Part shown: piece after piece, positions 20,881-33,800 of the stretch
Layout: each line of letters begins with the position of its first letter
Position numbering within the stretch: position 1 is the first letter of the stretch
Assembly: GCA_013397115.1 (NCBI GenBank)
Contig: VWZW01004379.1
Coordinates: 623,121 to 687,120, forward strand
Direction: 5' to 3'
Origin: Edolisoma coerulescens
Taxonomy: Eukaryota > Chordata > Aves > Passeriformes > Campephagidae
DNA length: 64,000 bases
Notes under the pieces: generated by a model
What the model was told of the DNA's origin: nothing
What the model saw: the letters and a program-made list of their open reading frames with translations, nothing else
Database searches by the model: none
Made by a program: the position numbers and the translations under genes

Positions 20881-20900
20881 GGTCCCGGGAACGGGAAATC

Positions 20901-20955
20901 GGGAATGGGGAATGCGGGAAATGCGGGAATGGGGAGTGCGGGAAATGCGGGAATC
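20901..20955. repeat. 24-bp tandem repeat upstream of MLF1
   Basis: A unit GGGAATGGGGAATGCGGGAA plus ATGC starts at 20901, repeats at 20925 with one change and begins again at 20949. It is built from shorter GGGAATGC-like words. Confidence 0.8.
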
Positions 20956-21110
20956 ACCGCCTCGCCGCCCCTCGGGGTGCCCCTCCCGCAGCCCTGCTCC
21001 GCCCTGGGGTGCGCCCCGTTCCTGGGGAGTGGTGGCGGGGACAGGCCCGGCCCCAGCGGGGCTGTGGCGCGTCCCGCTCCTCGGCAATTTTAGAAATAAT
21101 TCTTTTTTTT

Positions 21111-21124
21111 CCAGTAGATGGCAG
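21111..21124 (+). promoter_or_regulatory. Candidate CTCF site
   Basis: CCAGTAGATGGCAG matches the CTCF core CCASYAGRKGGCRS at every position. It lies about 410 bp upstream of the MLF1 start codon, at the edge of the CpG island. Confidence 0.5.
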
Positions 21125-22374
21125 TAAAATAAAGCGGCGGCTTCTTGCCGGCGGCTGGAAACTCGCGGAACGTGGAAAAGCATCCAGAGCCTGGAGTGAG
21201 CTATCCAAAAACTGCTATTGCAGGGAAGCGCAGCAGCGAGGAGGGAGCGGGCCGGGATGGGGCAAGGCCAGGGATGCTCCGGCCGGGAGGATCCCCTCAG
21301 ATCCAGGGCAAATCCCCTTCCCAAGGCTCTGTGGCAGTGCATTATTGCTTCCCTGCGCTGCTTCGGGACTGGGAAGGGTTGGGTTACACTTAAACAGGGA
21401 AAAAGAGCTCCTGGATTTAGCAGGAAGAGGCAGATAAAGGGAAGACCCCTCAGCAAACCTTTGGAATAGTCGTCAAAGGGAGGTTTCAGTAAAAGCATGG
21501 ATTTGGGAGATCTTTCCCAGCCTTAAGCATAGAACATGTTGAGAAGTTGAAGCTCCAAAAGCAGGACAATTTGTAGGATTTTGTATTTGACAGACAAATT
21601 ATGTTAAAGAAAATTCATCTGGCTGGTTTGTGACGAGTGAACATTCCAGCCTGGCACGGCTGCCCTAAAACCAACCAGAGCATCTCTGTCCATCAGAATA
21701 TTGACAGGTAATTAATAAATGACCCCATAAATGATTTAATCACTATGCTAAAGACGTTGTCTATTGCATTTTTAGTGTGAATAGACTTTGACCTCAGAGC
21801 AATTTTAAATAGTTCTAAACTCTTGGAGTAACAGCAGTGCAGAGGTTGGTACCACTAAAATATTTGTAATATTCTGTGTGTGGCTTGAAACAAGGCTGAA
21901 TTCTGTGTGTGAGCAATAAAACCCATCACAGCTGGCACGAGATTTGGTTGTAAAAAGCCCAGAAGAGGCAGAGTTGCCTGCCCTGAGTTGGTTTATTTGC
22001 TGCTCTCTCATCCACAAAGGGCTCGCCTGGGCAATCCCGGGGTGACCCCTTCCCTGTCAGCATTCCCTGCCCAGTCTCTCCCCAGTCCCATTCCCACTGT
22101 CACATCCAGCCTGGAGTGAATCCCATATTTCCTCTCGCCGGGATCTGAGGGAGCTCTGCATTCTGACAGCAGAATCAATGCTCACCTGATCCCAGATTTG
22201 CAGAAATGTTGCAGCCTCAGTTTGTTCATCTTTTATGTCTCTTCTGTGGGCCAAATCCCTGCAGCATGATGGATCCTGATGGAACAAGGATCTCCTCTCC
22301 TGACTGCCATGGGAATACTCCAGGCTTCTCTAATGCCACCTGCTTATCCCAGGCATGTTTGTTATAGGGAATCT

Positions 22375-22615
22375 AAGGAGTGACAGGACACAGGGAATGG
22401 CTTCCCAGTGCCAGAGGGCAGGGCTGGATGGGATATTGGGAAGGAAGTGTTCCCTGGGAGGGTGGGGAGGCCCTGGCACAGGGTGCCCAGAGCAGCTGTG
22501 GCTGCCCCTGGATCCCTGGCAGTGCCCAAGGCCAGGCTGGGACAGTGGAAGGTGTCCCTGCCCATCCAGGTGGATCTTTCTGGTCCTTCCACCCAAACCA
22601 TTCCACGATCCCCTG
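22375..22615 (+). mobile_element. CR1 3'-end fragment
   Basis: This sense copy runs from GGAGTGACAGGACACAGGGA to CCATTCCACGATCCCC. Confidence 0.87.
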
Positions 22616-25600
22616 AACTCAGCCCTGCAAAAAGAAATGATTCCTAACCCCAGGACAGGGATGTGGAACGTTCCCACAGCGGTTCCCAGCCCTGCACATC
22701 ACCCCCACCCCCTGTTTAATTTTAGGCCGACTCCAGCTCCCAGGGCTGAAATCTCCTGCCCAGGCGGAGCCGCTGGATGCCGTGCAGGACCGGGGGCTGT
22801 GGGCTGCCGTGGCTGTTCCTTCCCAGCTGTTGGAGGGAGCTCATTACGGGATGCTCGGTGCCAGGGACGCAGGGCTGTGTTTGCACAGGGATCTCTTTAA
22901 TTGCTCAGCCCCTCTCCAGCTCTGTGGCTGCTCCAGCTGCAGCTCCTTTGTGCAGATTAAAAGAGTTCTGTAAGAAACTCCTGGTGCTGCAGCTCTGCCG
23001 GGCTGGAGGGCATCTCCGACGAGATTAATGATGTCTGCCTTAATAGAAGAAAACTTTGCATAAATGAGATTATGGTTTCTGCTGAAGCCTGCCAACTCTT
23101 ATTCATTTGCAGTAAATATTATCTTTAATTAAAAGTTTTAAGGCATCTTGTTCCTGAGCTAATGAGATCTACAGTGATTTCCCTTAGGAATTAATTTACC
23201 TTCTTAATTCTTATTCATTTTGGTTATGGGACTATTTAAATCTGATCTGGGCTTCGGAGCTTTGTTGAGCACATCCAGCCAGAACAAAAGGTCATTTTGC
23301 CATATTGATGTTTTGTTGGTATTTATAATTCCCTTTTTCCTTCTCCATTCCAAGGATCCCTGTTTAGGTTCCTGCCCCAAACATTTCCTTCCAACCCCAG
23401 AGTTCCTCTCAACTCCTCATGCTGAAAGGTTTTTTTCCCCACAGCCATTTCCCTTTGGATTTGTGTTTTCTGTTCCCTCCAGAGTAAAAATCAGTTCTGG
23501 TGATGCTGAAAAAGACTCTGATTGTGATCAACTTATTTATATAAAACACACTAAAATCTGTGGGAAACACTTGTGCCACTGCTGAAAAACACAGGCATAT
23601 TTCTGCCTGTGAGGGAAACCATCCACTCTAATTCCTCTGCAGGGATTATTTTTAAGCAGCAGGGATGGTTTAACACTTGGAGGTGAAAATTGCATTCCTG
23701 CACATGTGTTTAAATGGGAAAAGTGCCAAACTGGGCTGGGAGAACTGGAGCCAGAGCCCTTCCTAAGGCTGGACACAGACTTTAATTAATTATTAGAACT
23801 AAATGACAAGGTTCCCTTCATTCAAACATAAATACAGATGGAAATTAAACAGTGAATTTCAAAGGAAATACCTGGTCTGCACACACAAAGAAGAAACTAA
23901 GGGAAAAGAAAGAATTAATGCTCCTTAGCTCATTATCAGCAGATTTTTCTGTTGAAATCCAATCTGAATCCTGGGAGTCTCCTCTGAAGATGCTGGGTCT
24001 GACAAGGTTTAAAAGTTGGGTGATTAATTACCCTAACGAGGGAAATGGAGCAATCAGAGCCCAGTGTTCACCAGAGGTGGTTTTGTTCTGATGAGATATA
24101 AAATACCTGTTCAGCACTATGCTGTCAGCCTTACCTGGATAAGCTGAACCCTATTTTATACAAGATGCAAACCAGGGAAAGCCAATTCCTACAGGAAAAA
24201 ATTCAATTTCTTTGACTATTATTCCAATTTTTTCCACTTCCCACCCAACAGTTTGTGACAGAAAACCTCCCCATGTCCACCCTGCGACTCTCTTTGTGTG
24301 GAATTAGGAAATATCCCTAAAAACTGCCCTTGTGTCTCTGCAGCTGATAAAAGGAGTCACTTAGAAGCTGCAGGAGGAACTCCAGGCTGCAGGAACTCCA
24401 AACCCTGAACTTGCAACACCAAAAAAGGGGAAGAAACACATTTTGGGGCCTGGACTGGGCTATAAATAGAGCTGTCACCAACTTGTGCAGGCTGCTGCTA
24501 ACCTTCCTTTTATAGCTCACTGCAGCCCCGCTTCCTCCAGCCCACACAAATTAGAGATTATCAATTATGGATGAGCTAATAAATAATGCTGGCAGGGCAG
24601 CCAATATCCTCTGAGAGCAGGAGGGATCCTCGGGTTGTGTCACCCCTGTTCTGAGGCTTCCGTGTCCATAAAGTCTCAGCAAAGTAGGAAAATTGGATTT
24701 TTGGTGTGTTTCTTTGAGGAAGCTGGAAATTGGTGACAAATACCAATGTAAAACCCAATCTGAGTAGGAAATCCCAATAAATGTAGGGATTGCCAGACTG
24801 GATGAGCTGGCATGTCTTCTTGGTGTCTTATTTAGGATTTATCCAGGCTGGGTGTTTGGTAAGGAACGACCAGAATGTCCCCAGGAGCTGGATGTGGCAC
24901 AGCCAGCCCAGGGCCTGGCACATCACTGGCATCCTAACTCATTCCCAAGACATTCCTAAGCTTTTGGGGTTTTTTAAAAGTGTTGGGATGTTGCTTTTCA
25001 AATCATCTCTACAGCAAAGATCCATTGGAGAGTTCCTGAGGTTTGGGCTTTAATGAATTCCTGACCTTAATTTCCATCACGTGAACCAGCATTTCTTTTA
25101 ACCAGCCCTGATTTTGTGACCTTTCTCTTCTCCTCTTGTTTTTGTTTAGCAGAGTAAAAACCGAGGCACAGAAATATCCTTAAAAACCAGCGTGACCAAG
25201 AGCTGGCTCCAGCGGGAGCTCCGTCGCTGAGCCCAGGATTTGATCCGAACTGATATTTGTTTAAATGGGCTCTGTTGCCATCGTGGGCAGTAACTATTGA
25301 TGGATAAATCCTTGGCAGCACATGGAAGCACAGGGAATTCTGATCCAGAGCTGCAGCTCTCTCAGTTTGCCATTCCCAAGGGCCAAGTGACCAAAGGTGC
25401 TGAGCTTGAACGTCTTCTGTGGGATGGCAGAGTTATTCCTTAAATCCTGGCAACTTCTCTGTGCCACTGGAAGGGAGGGGAAAAATTCCTGCTCCAGCCC
25501 AGCTCCAGGAGTGGGAAAAAACACTTGGATTTTGGTGCTTCCTTCAGCAGCACATCCAGGGACAGCAACAGCTGTGGGAAGTCAGTGACTCCTCTCCAAA

Positions 25601-26844
25601 GCTGGAGAGACTCAAGGAGCAGAGATCCTGGGCTTTTGGGTGGCATTTTGGAGGTTTTTTCCCAGGGAAAATCTGTCTCAGGTTAATGGTGAAGGTCATC
25701 AAAGCTGAGCCCAGGTTTGGCCACAGCCTCAAGCTGGAACGTCAGACAAAAATACAGAACAGATAAAAAATCCCACCTGGGCAGCAGGAGCTGCTTGATT
25801 TATTTAGGGCTTCCAGGAGCCCTTTTCCATAGGGATCCAAATGCAAGTTTACCTGTGACTGGAACCAGGTGAAGCCACTTCCAGCCCCTGTTTAAAACAC
25901 GAGCCCAGTTCAGGCCTTGCTGTGTTTGTTCAAGCCCTGAACAGCTCTGGAAGGGCTCCCCTGCCTCAGGCTGCTCGTGGCTGGAGCTAAAAACGCCTCC
26001 TGCTACTTCAGCAGATCTTATTAATTCCATGTTCCAATTAGTCCTGGACAAACGGAGTGTTCTCAGTGCACGAGTTATCACAACATCGAGTTACCAGCTC
26101 AGGTTCTGGCTGATCTCACGGGGAGGGCAAGGATTAATTGTCAGTTCTAATCAGCCAGGAGAGGTTTCGCTGCTCACTTGAGAAAAAACCCAGCTTTTAT
26201 TACACAATCACTTCTTAATTACATTTCTTGCAGCCCCAAACTTCCAAAGGCGTAGGCAACATTTAGCTCTGTTTACCACCTAGTGAGAAACAGCAGAATT
26301 ATTAAAAATAGGAGTTTTCCAACTACTTTGGAAAAAATGGGAGCACTCGGGGACCCTGCTGCATTCTCTGCCCAGCAATGTCAGCAGCAAGGTTGGAGGA
26401 AACCCGAGAGGGCTCAGACAATCAGGGCTCCATCCCCAGCAGCTCCAGAGGGATCAGCAGCTCCTGTTTCCATTTCCCACGGACTGGCAGAAATGAGGTG
26501 TCCTCACTCCTTCCAGCTGTTCCTTTCCAGGTGGGCTCAGAGCTGCTCTGCAATTTCCAGAGGTTTAAGTGTGTTTTTAGTGGGAGAGGCCTTGGGATTG
26601 TGCTGTTGCAGGGCTGATTTCAGTCCATAAGTGACATCAGCTTCTGCAAAGGCAGCTGGTGATAAATTGTTGGTAAATGTCAGATAAAAGCAAGGACTGG
26701 AGGGAGATGTGTAAGAACATGGCCATTAATATTTGATTTAAGTATCTCTTCAGGTCCCAGTTATTCCCAGTTCAGTAATTTGTACAAGGCCTGAAATAAG
26801 ATGACCAGAATTTATAACAAAACACTATTAAATTCACTGCTATA

Positions 26845-26987
26845 GAATCAGAGAATCATGGAATGGTTTGGGATAGAAGGGACCTTAAATCCCACCCAGT
26901 GCCACCCCTGCCCTGGGCAGGGACACCTTCCTCTGTCCCAGGCTGCTCCAAGCCCCAATGTCCAGCCTGGCCTTGGGCACTGCCAGG
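26845..26987 (-). mobile_element. CR1 3'-end fragment cut by an N
   Basis: This antisense copy starts AGAATCAGAGAATCATGG. It stops at the single N instead of continuing to GATCCAGGGG. Confidence 0.85.
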
Positions 26988-26988
26988 N
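26988..26988. other. Single ambiguous base at a CR1 junction
   Basis: One N stands exactly where the antisense CR1 copy stops in the middle of its usual sequence (after GGGCACTGCCAGG). This may mark a join between contigs or a collapsed stretch, so the CR1 truncation here may be artificial. Confidence 0.7.
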
Positions 26989-29891
26989 CAGCTCCACATC
27001 TTTGTGGTGTTGGGAGCAGAGCACCTGGAATGTGGGAGCCAGGCTGGAAGCTCAGCTCACTCTGCTGGAAGCACCGAGCACCCTCCTCCCTCCCAGGCCT
27101 CAGTTCCTGCTCCCTCCCAGAGAGAGGAGCCCCTGGTGTCCCCTGAGGCCCCAGGGTGGCAATTCCAGAGTGACTCAGGGTCTGATTCCCAGTGTCACCC
27201 AACCCAGCCCGGCCACTGCTCGTTACCCAAACAGCCCGGGCAAAACAAACCAGGCACTGCTGCCCGAGGTCCAGATTACAAGTGGGGAATATTTTCAATC
27301 CTGGTTAATGGTATTTTTAGGACTTTGTATCACTTTCAAGCTGAGGAGTCTCCACAGCCCCTCCAGCCCTGGGTTGAGGCCCAGGTTCCAGCTGATCCCT
27401 CCTCACAAAGGTTTCTGCAGTTCAAGGATCCCCACTAAAAATAACTCCTTGTAACCTGACAAATGGAAAACTGTCATCATCCAGAGGGCTGGTTTTGGGT
27501 TACTGCTGGGAGAGAGGCCTCGGGATCATCCAGTGCTGCTCCTCCCGGAGTGACTGGAGCAGAAGGAGCAACATTTGATCTCCTGGCCGGGAGTGTTTTC
27601 TTTGACAGCATCATTTGAGCAGCAAAATCTTCCTAAAATATGGTACCAATGATAATGATCATCATCTAAAAACCAACCAGAGCTCCCTTCCAGGCAAAGA
27701 TCCCACAACAGGCAGTGCTGGAGCTGCTGAGGGATGAGAAGGGGCAGTGACCATCCCACCTGGTTTGATGGGAATGGAGGGCAGCTGCTCTGCAGGCTCA
27801 GGGAATGAGTTTGCTGCTGGAATTCCTGGGGGAGAGGGCTCTGCTGACTCCCAGGAGTCGGAAAGGCTCCAGTTACAGCTTTATCTCCCCATTCCTGCAC
27901 TCCATTCCCTGAGCCACAGCCAAGGCACTTCGGCATTAGCAGCAACTTCGTGCCTCAGAGAGTCCTGAGTGACAAAGCCACATCACTGCAGGCTGCAAGG
28001 CAGGGCTGAAATCCTGTGTTTTACTGGGAAAATGGACACACAGCTGCTCCCTTCCCTTTCCTATCAGGAATCTGCTCCCTTCCACCAGGAGCAAAGTGGA
28101 AAACACAACAAGAAAACGAACTTTCTGTAGGAAAAAGTCCTAAATGTGAGAACATCAGAGCTTCAAATCACAGGAACTAAAAAGCAGGATTACTGTCCCA
28201 GGTTGAGATTTCAGGGATGAAGACAAGTGGGATTGTTGGACCAGGAGCAGTGGGGGCTGGGAGCCAGCAGTGCATCTACCCAGGCTGTACACACTGATAG
28301 GGGTTCAGGGCCAGGTGCTGACAGGAGTTCATCCAGGCCTGGCTGGTGAGGTCACACATCCCCCTTTTCCTCGGGAAAAAGGCTCCAAACACGGAATGGC
28401 AGAGGGCACATTTCCTCGGACACAACCCCTTCATAATGTGTCCAAGGGTAAAATGATTCCAGCAGTGAGCTCCACATCCACCTGAGTCCCACCCAGCAAA
28501 GCTGGTTCCTGCTGGTGCTGCCTCCTGCCATATCCCATTGCTGCTATCCCAATGCCTGCCTTTGGCAGGAAAATGAAGAATTGATCACAGGATGCTGCCC
28601 AAGGAAAAGCAAAGTTTGTCCCACTGGAACCTCCTCAGCCCAAACCCTCACAGCCAGCCCCCAGCCTGGCCCTGCACAAGCTCTGTGTCCCTCACAGGAG
28701 CGAAGGTGGAGGAGGATCCATGGGAAGACTCAAACCCACCTGGAAAACCCACCTGGAATTGCTGAGGGCACCGGTCAGCGCCATGGGAGCTCCCACTGAG
28801 CGGGGACACCTCTGGAAGTGTGTCCTGCAGGGCTGGCACAAGGTTTGGGACTGCTGGGATCCGGGCAAAAACCCCATCCTGACAATTCCTTCCTCTCCCA
28901 ACACCAACAACTCCTAAGCTTCCACATCCATGAGTGTCCAAAGGAGGGACTGGGAAGGGGGGCAGGATAAGGAATCAGAGAAATCCCTCTCCAATGAACC
29001 ACCTGGGGCAATACCCAAGTCATGATTCCATGGAAAGTGCAGAATCCTGAGGAATTCATTATTGGACATTCTGATCATTGAGCTGTGACTGGGACGATAA
29101 AAATCAACCTTATCCATGTTTCCAGTAGAGTCTGGGATATTTCAGTACATTTTCCATTCAGCTGGGATTATCTAAATGTTATTTCCAGTTTCTTTCCAGC
29201 TCTTGCTCCCAACTCTCCTCCAGCAAATTCAGATGTTGATTAATAAGCAATAAATAATCAATACACCCTACTTTTACCTTAAGTCTATTTACAGTCTATT
29301 GTAAAATTTTCTAATATTCTACAGGGCTGCAAATAAAAGGAATCATTTTACATCCAATGAAAGCACCAGAACTATCCAATACAATGTGTGAAAAGAGGAA
29401 TTTACACCTGGACCTTCCACGGACATCAAATAGTTTTTATTTTCTATGAAAGAAACATAAAAGGTGATTAGAAAACACAGCAATGACAACTATTTACCAT
29501 TTGAAAATGCTGAAATGAAACAAAGGAAACAATTTTTCCCCCACTTTTTCCTGCAGACAAGGTCTTGGAATATTTTGATGCAGGATAAAGTCAAACTAAC
29601 ACTTCATAAAGGAAGTAAAAAGGGGTCAGAATGCAAATTCAATACATTTTCCTTTTACATCTGGGATCTAAAATAAAAAATAAGACAACCAAAGTCCATT
29701 TCCAGAGTCAGCCTCCATTTTTTTATCACCACAGGTCTGAGAACCAGGATAAATAATCCTAAAAAGCAGCCTCCCAAGGGAATGCTGATGCAGGAGAGTT
29801 CCAGGGAGGTACATCCAGAGGTGGGGCTCAGTTTCCTCCTCTCCTGATGTGACAGCTTCCCCCCAGCTTTGCTGAAGAAATACTTTTGCAT

Positions 29892-29906
29892 TTTATTGAT
29901 TTTATT
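29892..29906 (-). terminator. Candidate RSRC1 poly(A) signals
   Basis: Two AATAAA hexamers on the minus strand (29901-29906 and 29892-29897) lie about 810 bases downstream of the RSRC1 stop. I found no nearer canonical hexamer. The transcript end would be near 29870. Confidence 0.4.
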
Positions 29907-30709
29907 TGGCTGATCTCCTGCATTTAGTTGATGATGGGCAGATTGTTGTGGGAGTTTATCCAAGCTAAATTCAGATGTCCAGACTAAACTTCCATTATTT
30001 GGAAGTCCCACCTGGCCAAAGGGAACTTCGTGGGCTGGGAACAGTCACTGCACAGGCCCAGGTGTGTGATAATGACATAATTTGGTAATTACATCACTGG
30101 TGAGATTGATACAATTCCCCATTTGGAGCTGCAGTAGTGGCAGATGTTCAAGGAGATGTGGAGCATTTTTCCACCCAGAGTGAGGCACTGGGAGCAGATG
30201 GATGAACACATCCATCCAGTAGAAGATTCCCTCAGCCAGGAGCCTGCCCAGATATTCAGGATTCCACAGAAGGAAGGAGGAAGGGATAACAGTGATCCCC
30301 CTGCCCTGGATCCTCTCCAGCTGCAGGGATGGCCCCGCTCAGTCCCAGCCCTGAGCCTCACTTTCCCACTTCTCTCCCAACTCCTGCCTGGTTCTATAAA
30401 ATGTTTTGGATTGGGAGGGATAAAATGTTGTTTCATGGGCTGCCAGGTGTTCTGCACCTGAGGAATTCCCTCCAAACCAAGGAAATGCCCCCGGCTGTGC
30501 TGCCCTGCCCATCTCCAGCGGGGAGTCTGGAGAGAACCAGGGCAGAACATTGCTGGGTATTCAGGTGGAGCAGGGCAGAACATTCCTGTTCATTCAGGTG
30601 AAACCCTCCCTGCCTGCTCAGCTCATTAAAATCTGCTCCAAGAGACAAAGAGAACAACTGAATGTAGGAATTCCATGTGGGAGCTGGCCTGGGATGGTCC
30701 TGGGAGCTG

Positions 30710-30802
30710 TCAGGCCACGGGGCTCCCCATCAGCCGTTCCTGGCGGAGAGCAACCAACCTCTGGAACCACTTCTCCTCAGCCTCTGCCTTCTCGATGAAC
30801 AG
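30710..30802 (-). CDS. RSRC1: RSRC1 last coding exon
   Basis: This is a 93-nt exon with acceptor GTGCCCAG and the stop codon TGA at 30710-30712. It encodes LFIEKAEAEEKWFQRLVALR followed by QERLMGSPVA. The C-terminus matches human RSRC1 almost exactly. Confidence 0.96.
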   Translation of the reverse strand: MFIEKAEAEEKWFQRLVALRQERLMGSPVA

Positions 30803-33800
30803 CTGGGCACGGGGAAAAGGAGAAAAGTTGGCACAACTCAGCAACTCCCTGTTTGTCATCATCCCTTGGACCAGCCACGACCGTTTCAGCGCCCAAAGGA
30901 AAAGCTCAGGGGGTTAAAGACAAAGGTGATCCAAAACCATCAATAAAAGCAGAGACTTTCCATGGAATCCTAAAATAGTTTGGCTTGGGAGGGGTCTTAA
31001 AGATCATAATCATTGGAAAGCCGAGGCTCCACTGCAAGTTCATCACTGTACATCTTGATCTCTCTTATCTCTGTCCATTGCACAGAACTCACACCGATTT
31101 CTTTACTGCAAGTCATTTTTAACTTGCTAATTCTTAAAAAACTCTATGTAAGGCCTTTTATTTCCAACTAAAGTGCTCCCAAAGGAATTTGCTCCAGTTT
31201 AGCCACAATGATTTAAAATTATCTTAAGTCTGTCCTGTGTTTAAAACTTTGCAAGTTGGCAAAATGGGCAAGTCCTGAGTTTTCCACCAGGTTTCCAGCT
31301 ACAGAAGCCAATTTGGGCTGAATTTTTATTGAAGGGGATCTCAAACTCCCCTGTGTTACATTAATTATATTTTGTTATAAAATTCATTCATAACTCCAAA
31401 ACTCCTGGTGAACTTCCTGTGGGATTGCTCTGCTGGGGGGTGGGAGGAGTGGGATCCTCTGTGCCCCACCGTCCCCAGAGAAGGGATTTTGTGAGGAGCA
31501 GCACAGCAAAGGCTGGCGCTGCTCTCATTCCAGGGGCTTCTCTGAAGCTAAACATGGGATAAATGTGGCAACACTCACGTTTGGATGTGCTAAGGAATTG
31601 TCATCCTGGTATTTGATGGCAGTGGGAATGTGGGCAGCTGGAGGCTCTTTCTCGGGAGCCGCTGCCTCGGTGGTTCCTGCTCCCACATTCACGGGCTCAT
31701 GCTGCACTTCAGGAGCTTCTGTTGACTGAAAAAGAAACAAACACACAAAATTGGAGTGTTTTATCCCCAGATTCCCAAATGTAGCAGTATCTTAACCCAG
31801 CACTTGGCTGTGTTCCCAGGAAAGGATCCTCATGGAAAGAGGATCAGCATCCTCAGCAGGACACCCTGGCCACGGACAAAGGATAAGAGAGCTGGAAAAA
31901 CTCATTGGGATTTTGGATCACTTCCTGAAGAAGCTGCATCAGCTTCTTGGAGACTTCTGGAAGGGCAAGAAATTGCACATTCCTGGGAAAACAACCAGGG
32001 GTAATTCCAAACACTCACTGCCAGGTGGGAAAATGAACCAAGCCCTGGCTTGCACACATCCCGAACATTCCCAACAACACCTGGTGGCCAAAATGCAGGT
32101 GATTTCTGGGATCTGGATGTCTCCTGTTGGGTTTCTGGAAAGCTGATTGAAAACCAAGCTGATTCTTTTCAGGGAGTAAATACAGACCTAAAGTCTGGCT
32201 TTAGTTAAGCAGCATTAAAAATATCCCCACTTAATTACAAAGTAAGTGTCTGATTACTGTGGGGTTTTAATTCTTCTGCTTCTCCTAAAAAAAGTCTTTA
32301 AAACAGATGATTTCCTGAAATTCTGACACATTTAAATCCCCTGAACCCACCCTGAGACCATCAGGGAGTTCTTGCTGGGATTTCAGGTGGATTTAAGATT
32401 GATGCTCTTTCATCAATGGAAAATCCTTAACAGTGCAGCTTCCTGCTGGCTCTGAGAGGACAATGCAGCAAGAAAAGGATTGAAAATGTCCCTTTGGGAA
32501 GGAGAATATCCCTTTGGGAAGGGAAATATCCCTTTGGGGAGGGGAATGTACCTTTTTGACTTCTTTGCTGGACCTGAAGGTCTGTGGGACGAAGGCGTCG
32601 CTTTCGATGGCTTCGATCTCCTTCACTCGCTTCACTTGGTCGATGAGGGTGGCTTGGTCTGCAGAGGGAAGGTGGGATATCATGGGATCAGGGAATTCCT
32701 GGGATCCAGGTCCCAGCTGTGCCTGGAGGAGATTTTGGGACATACCAGGAAAAACTGCTCGTGCAATCATCTGTTACAAGGGAAAGCTCCGAGTAAAAAT
32801 AACAACAGTGAGGCCATTGCTGGGAACATTCCGAATGCTGACCTCAGGATTTGTGGGATAACTGGGGAACAGAAGGCTCCCAGGAGAGCTCAGAGCCCCT
32901 TCCAGGGCCTAAAGGGGCTCCAGGAGAGCTGGAGAGGGGCTGGGGACAAGGGCTGGAGGGACAGGACACAGGGAATGGCTTCCCAGTGCCAGAGGGCAGG
33001 GATGGGTGGGATATTGGGAAGGAATTGTTCCCTGGGAGGGTGGGGAGGGGCTGGGATGGAATTCCTAGAGCAGCTGTGGCTGCCCCTGGATCCCTGGCAG
33101 GGCCCAAGGCCAGGCTGGACACTGGGGCTTGGAGCACCCTGGGACAGTGGGAGGTGTCCCTGCCCATGGCGAGGGTGGGATTGGATGGGCTTTAAGGTCC
33201 TTTCCAACCCAAACCATCCCATAATTCTATGCTGGCAAGAGCTGCACGACAGCAAAGCCCATAAATACAACTTCAAGCCTGATTTTTTAGGGGATTTGGA
33301 AGGAAAATATAATTTGCTACATTTAAACTTGTGTTTGCAACTCCTGCTGCCTTGGTGCTGAAACCTTCTCCTTTAAAACAGATTCCTAAGAATTTCTTGG
33401 GATAAATCAAACACCCCAATGCCTGCTGGGGAGAGGGAGTCAGAATTCACTCAGGTTTTGGACACACCAGGTCAGAGGGTAAAGGAAGGATCCTGATTAA
33501 AGCCAGGGATAGAAAGGCAGGAAAAGGAGATTTCAAATCCACTGCTCAACTCCAGTTTCACAAAATCCCAGCCAGCTCCAGGATCCCACACGGGTGCTGC
33601 CCAAACGGATGGGAATGACAAATTAGGGAAGGGGCAACGATCACTAAATGCTGCCAGTGACATCAGTGACATCAGCGGGGGAAAATGGACGGGGGGAAGC
33701 AGAGCCCATTAGCGCCGGGCGCTTCTGACAAACACATCACTGGGAGATAAAACGACTTCCAGCTGCTGTTTGTCAGCTGTCAGTGCGAGGATATGTATTT

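Larger units (their letters stand above)
21140..29869. other. Intergenic region between MLF1 and RSRC1
   Basis: I see no coding exon with homology and splice signals on either strand. Content is unique AT-rich DNA with CR1 copies at 22375-22615 and 26845-26987 and a single ambiguous base at 26988. Short open frames here are of chance length. Confidence 0.7.

Noticed and set aside
20133..21498. Long minus-strand frames across the second gap and the CpG island
   Set aside because: They include N and GC-rich non-coding sequence; only the 47-nt MLF1 exon 1 inside is supported.
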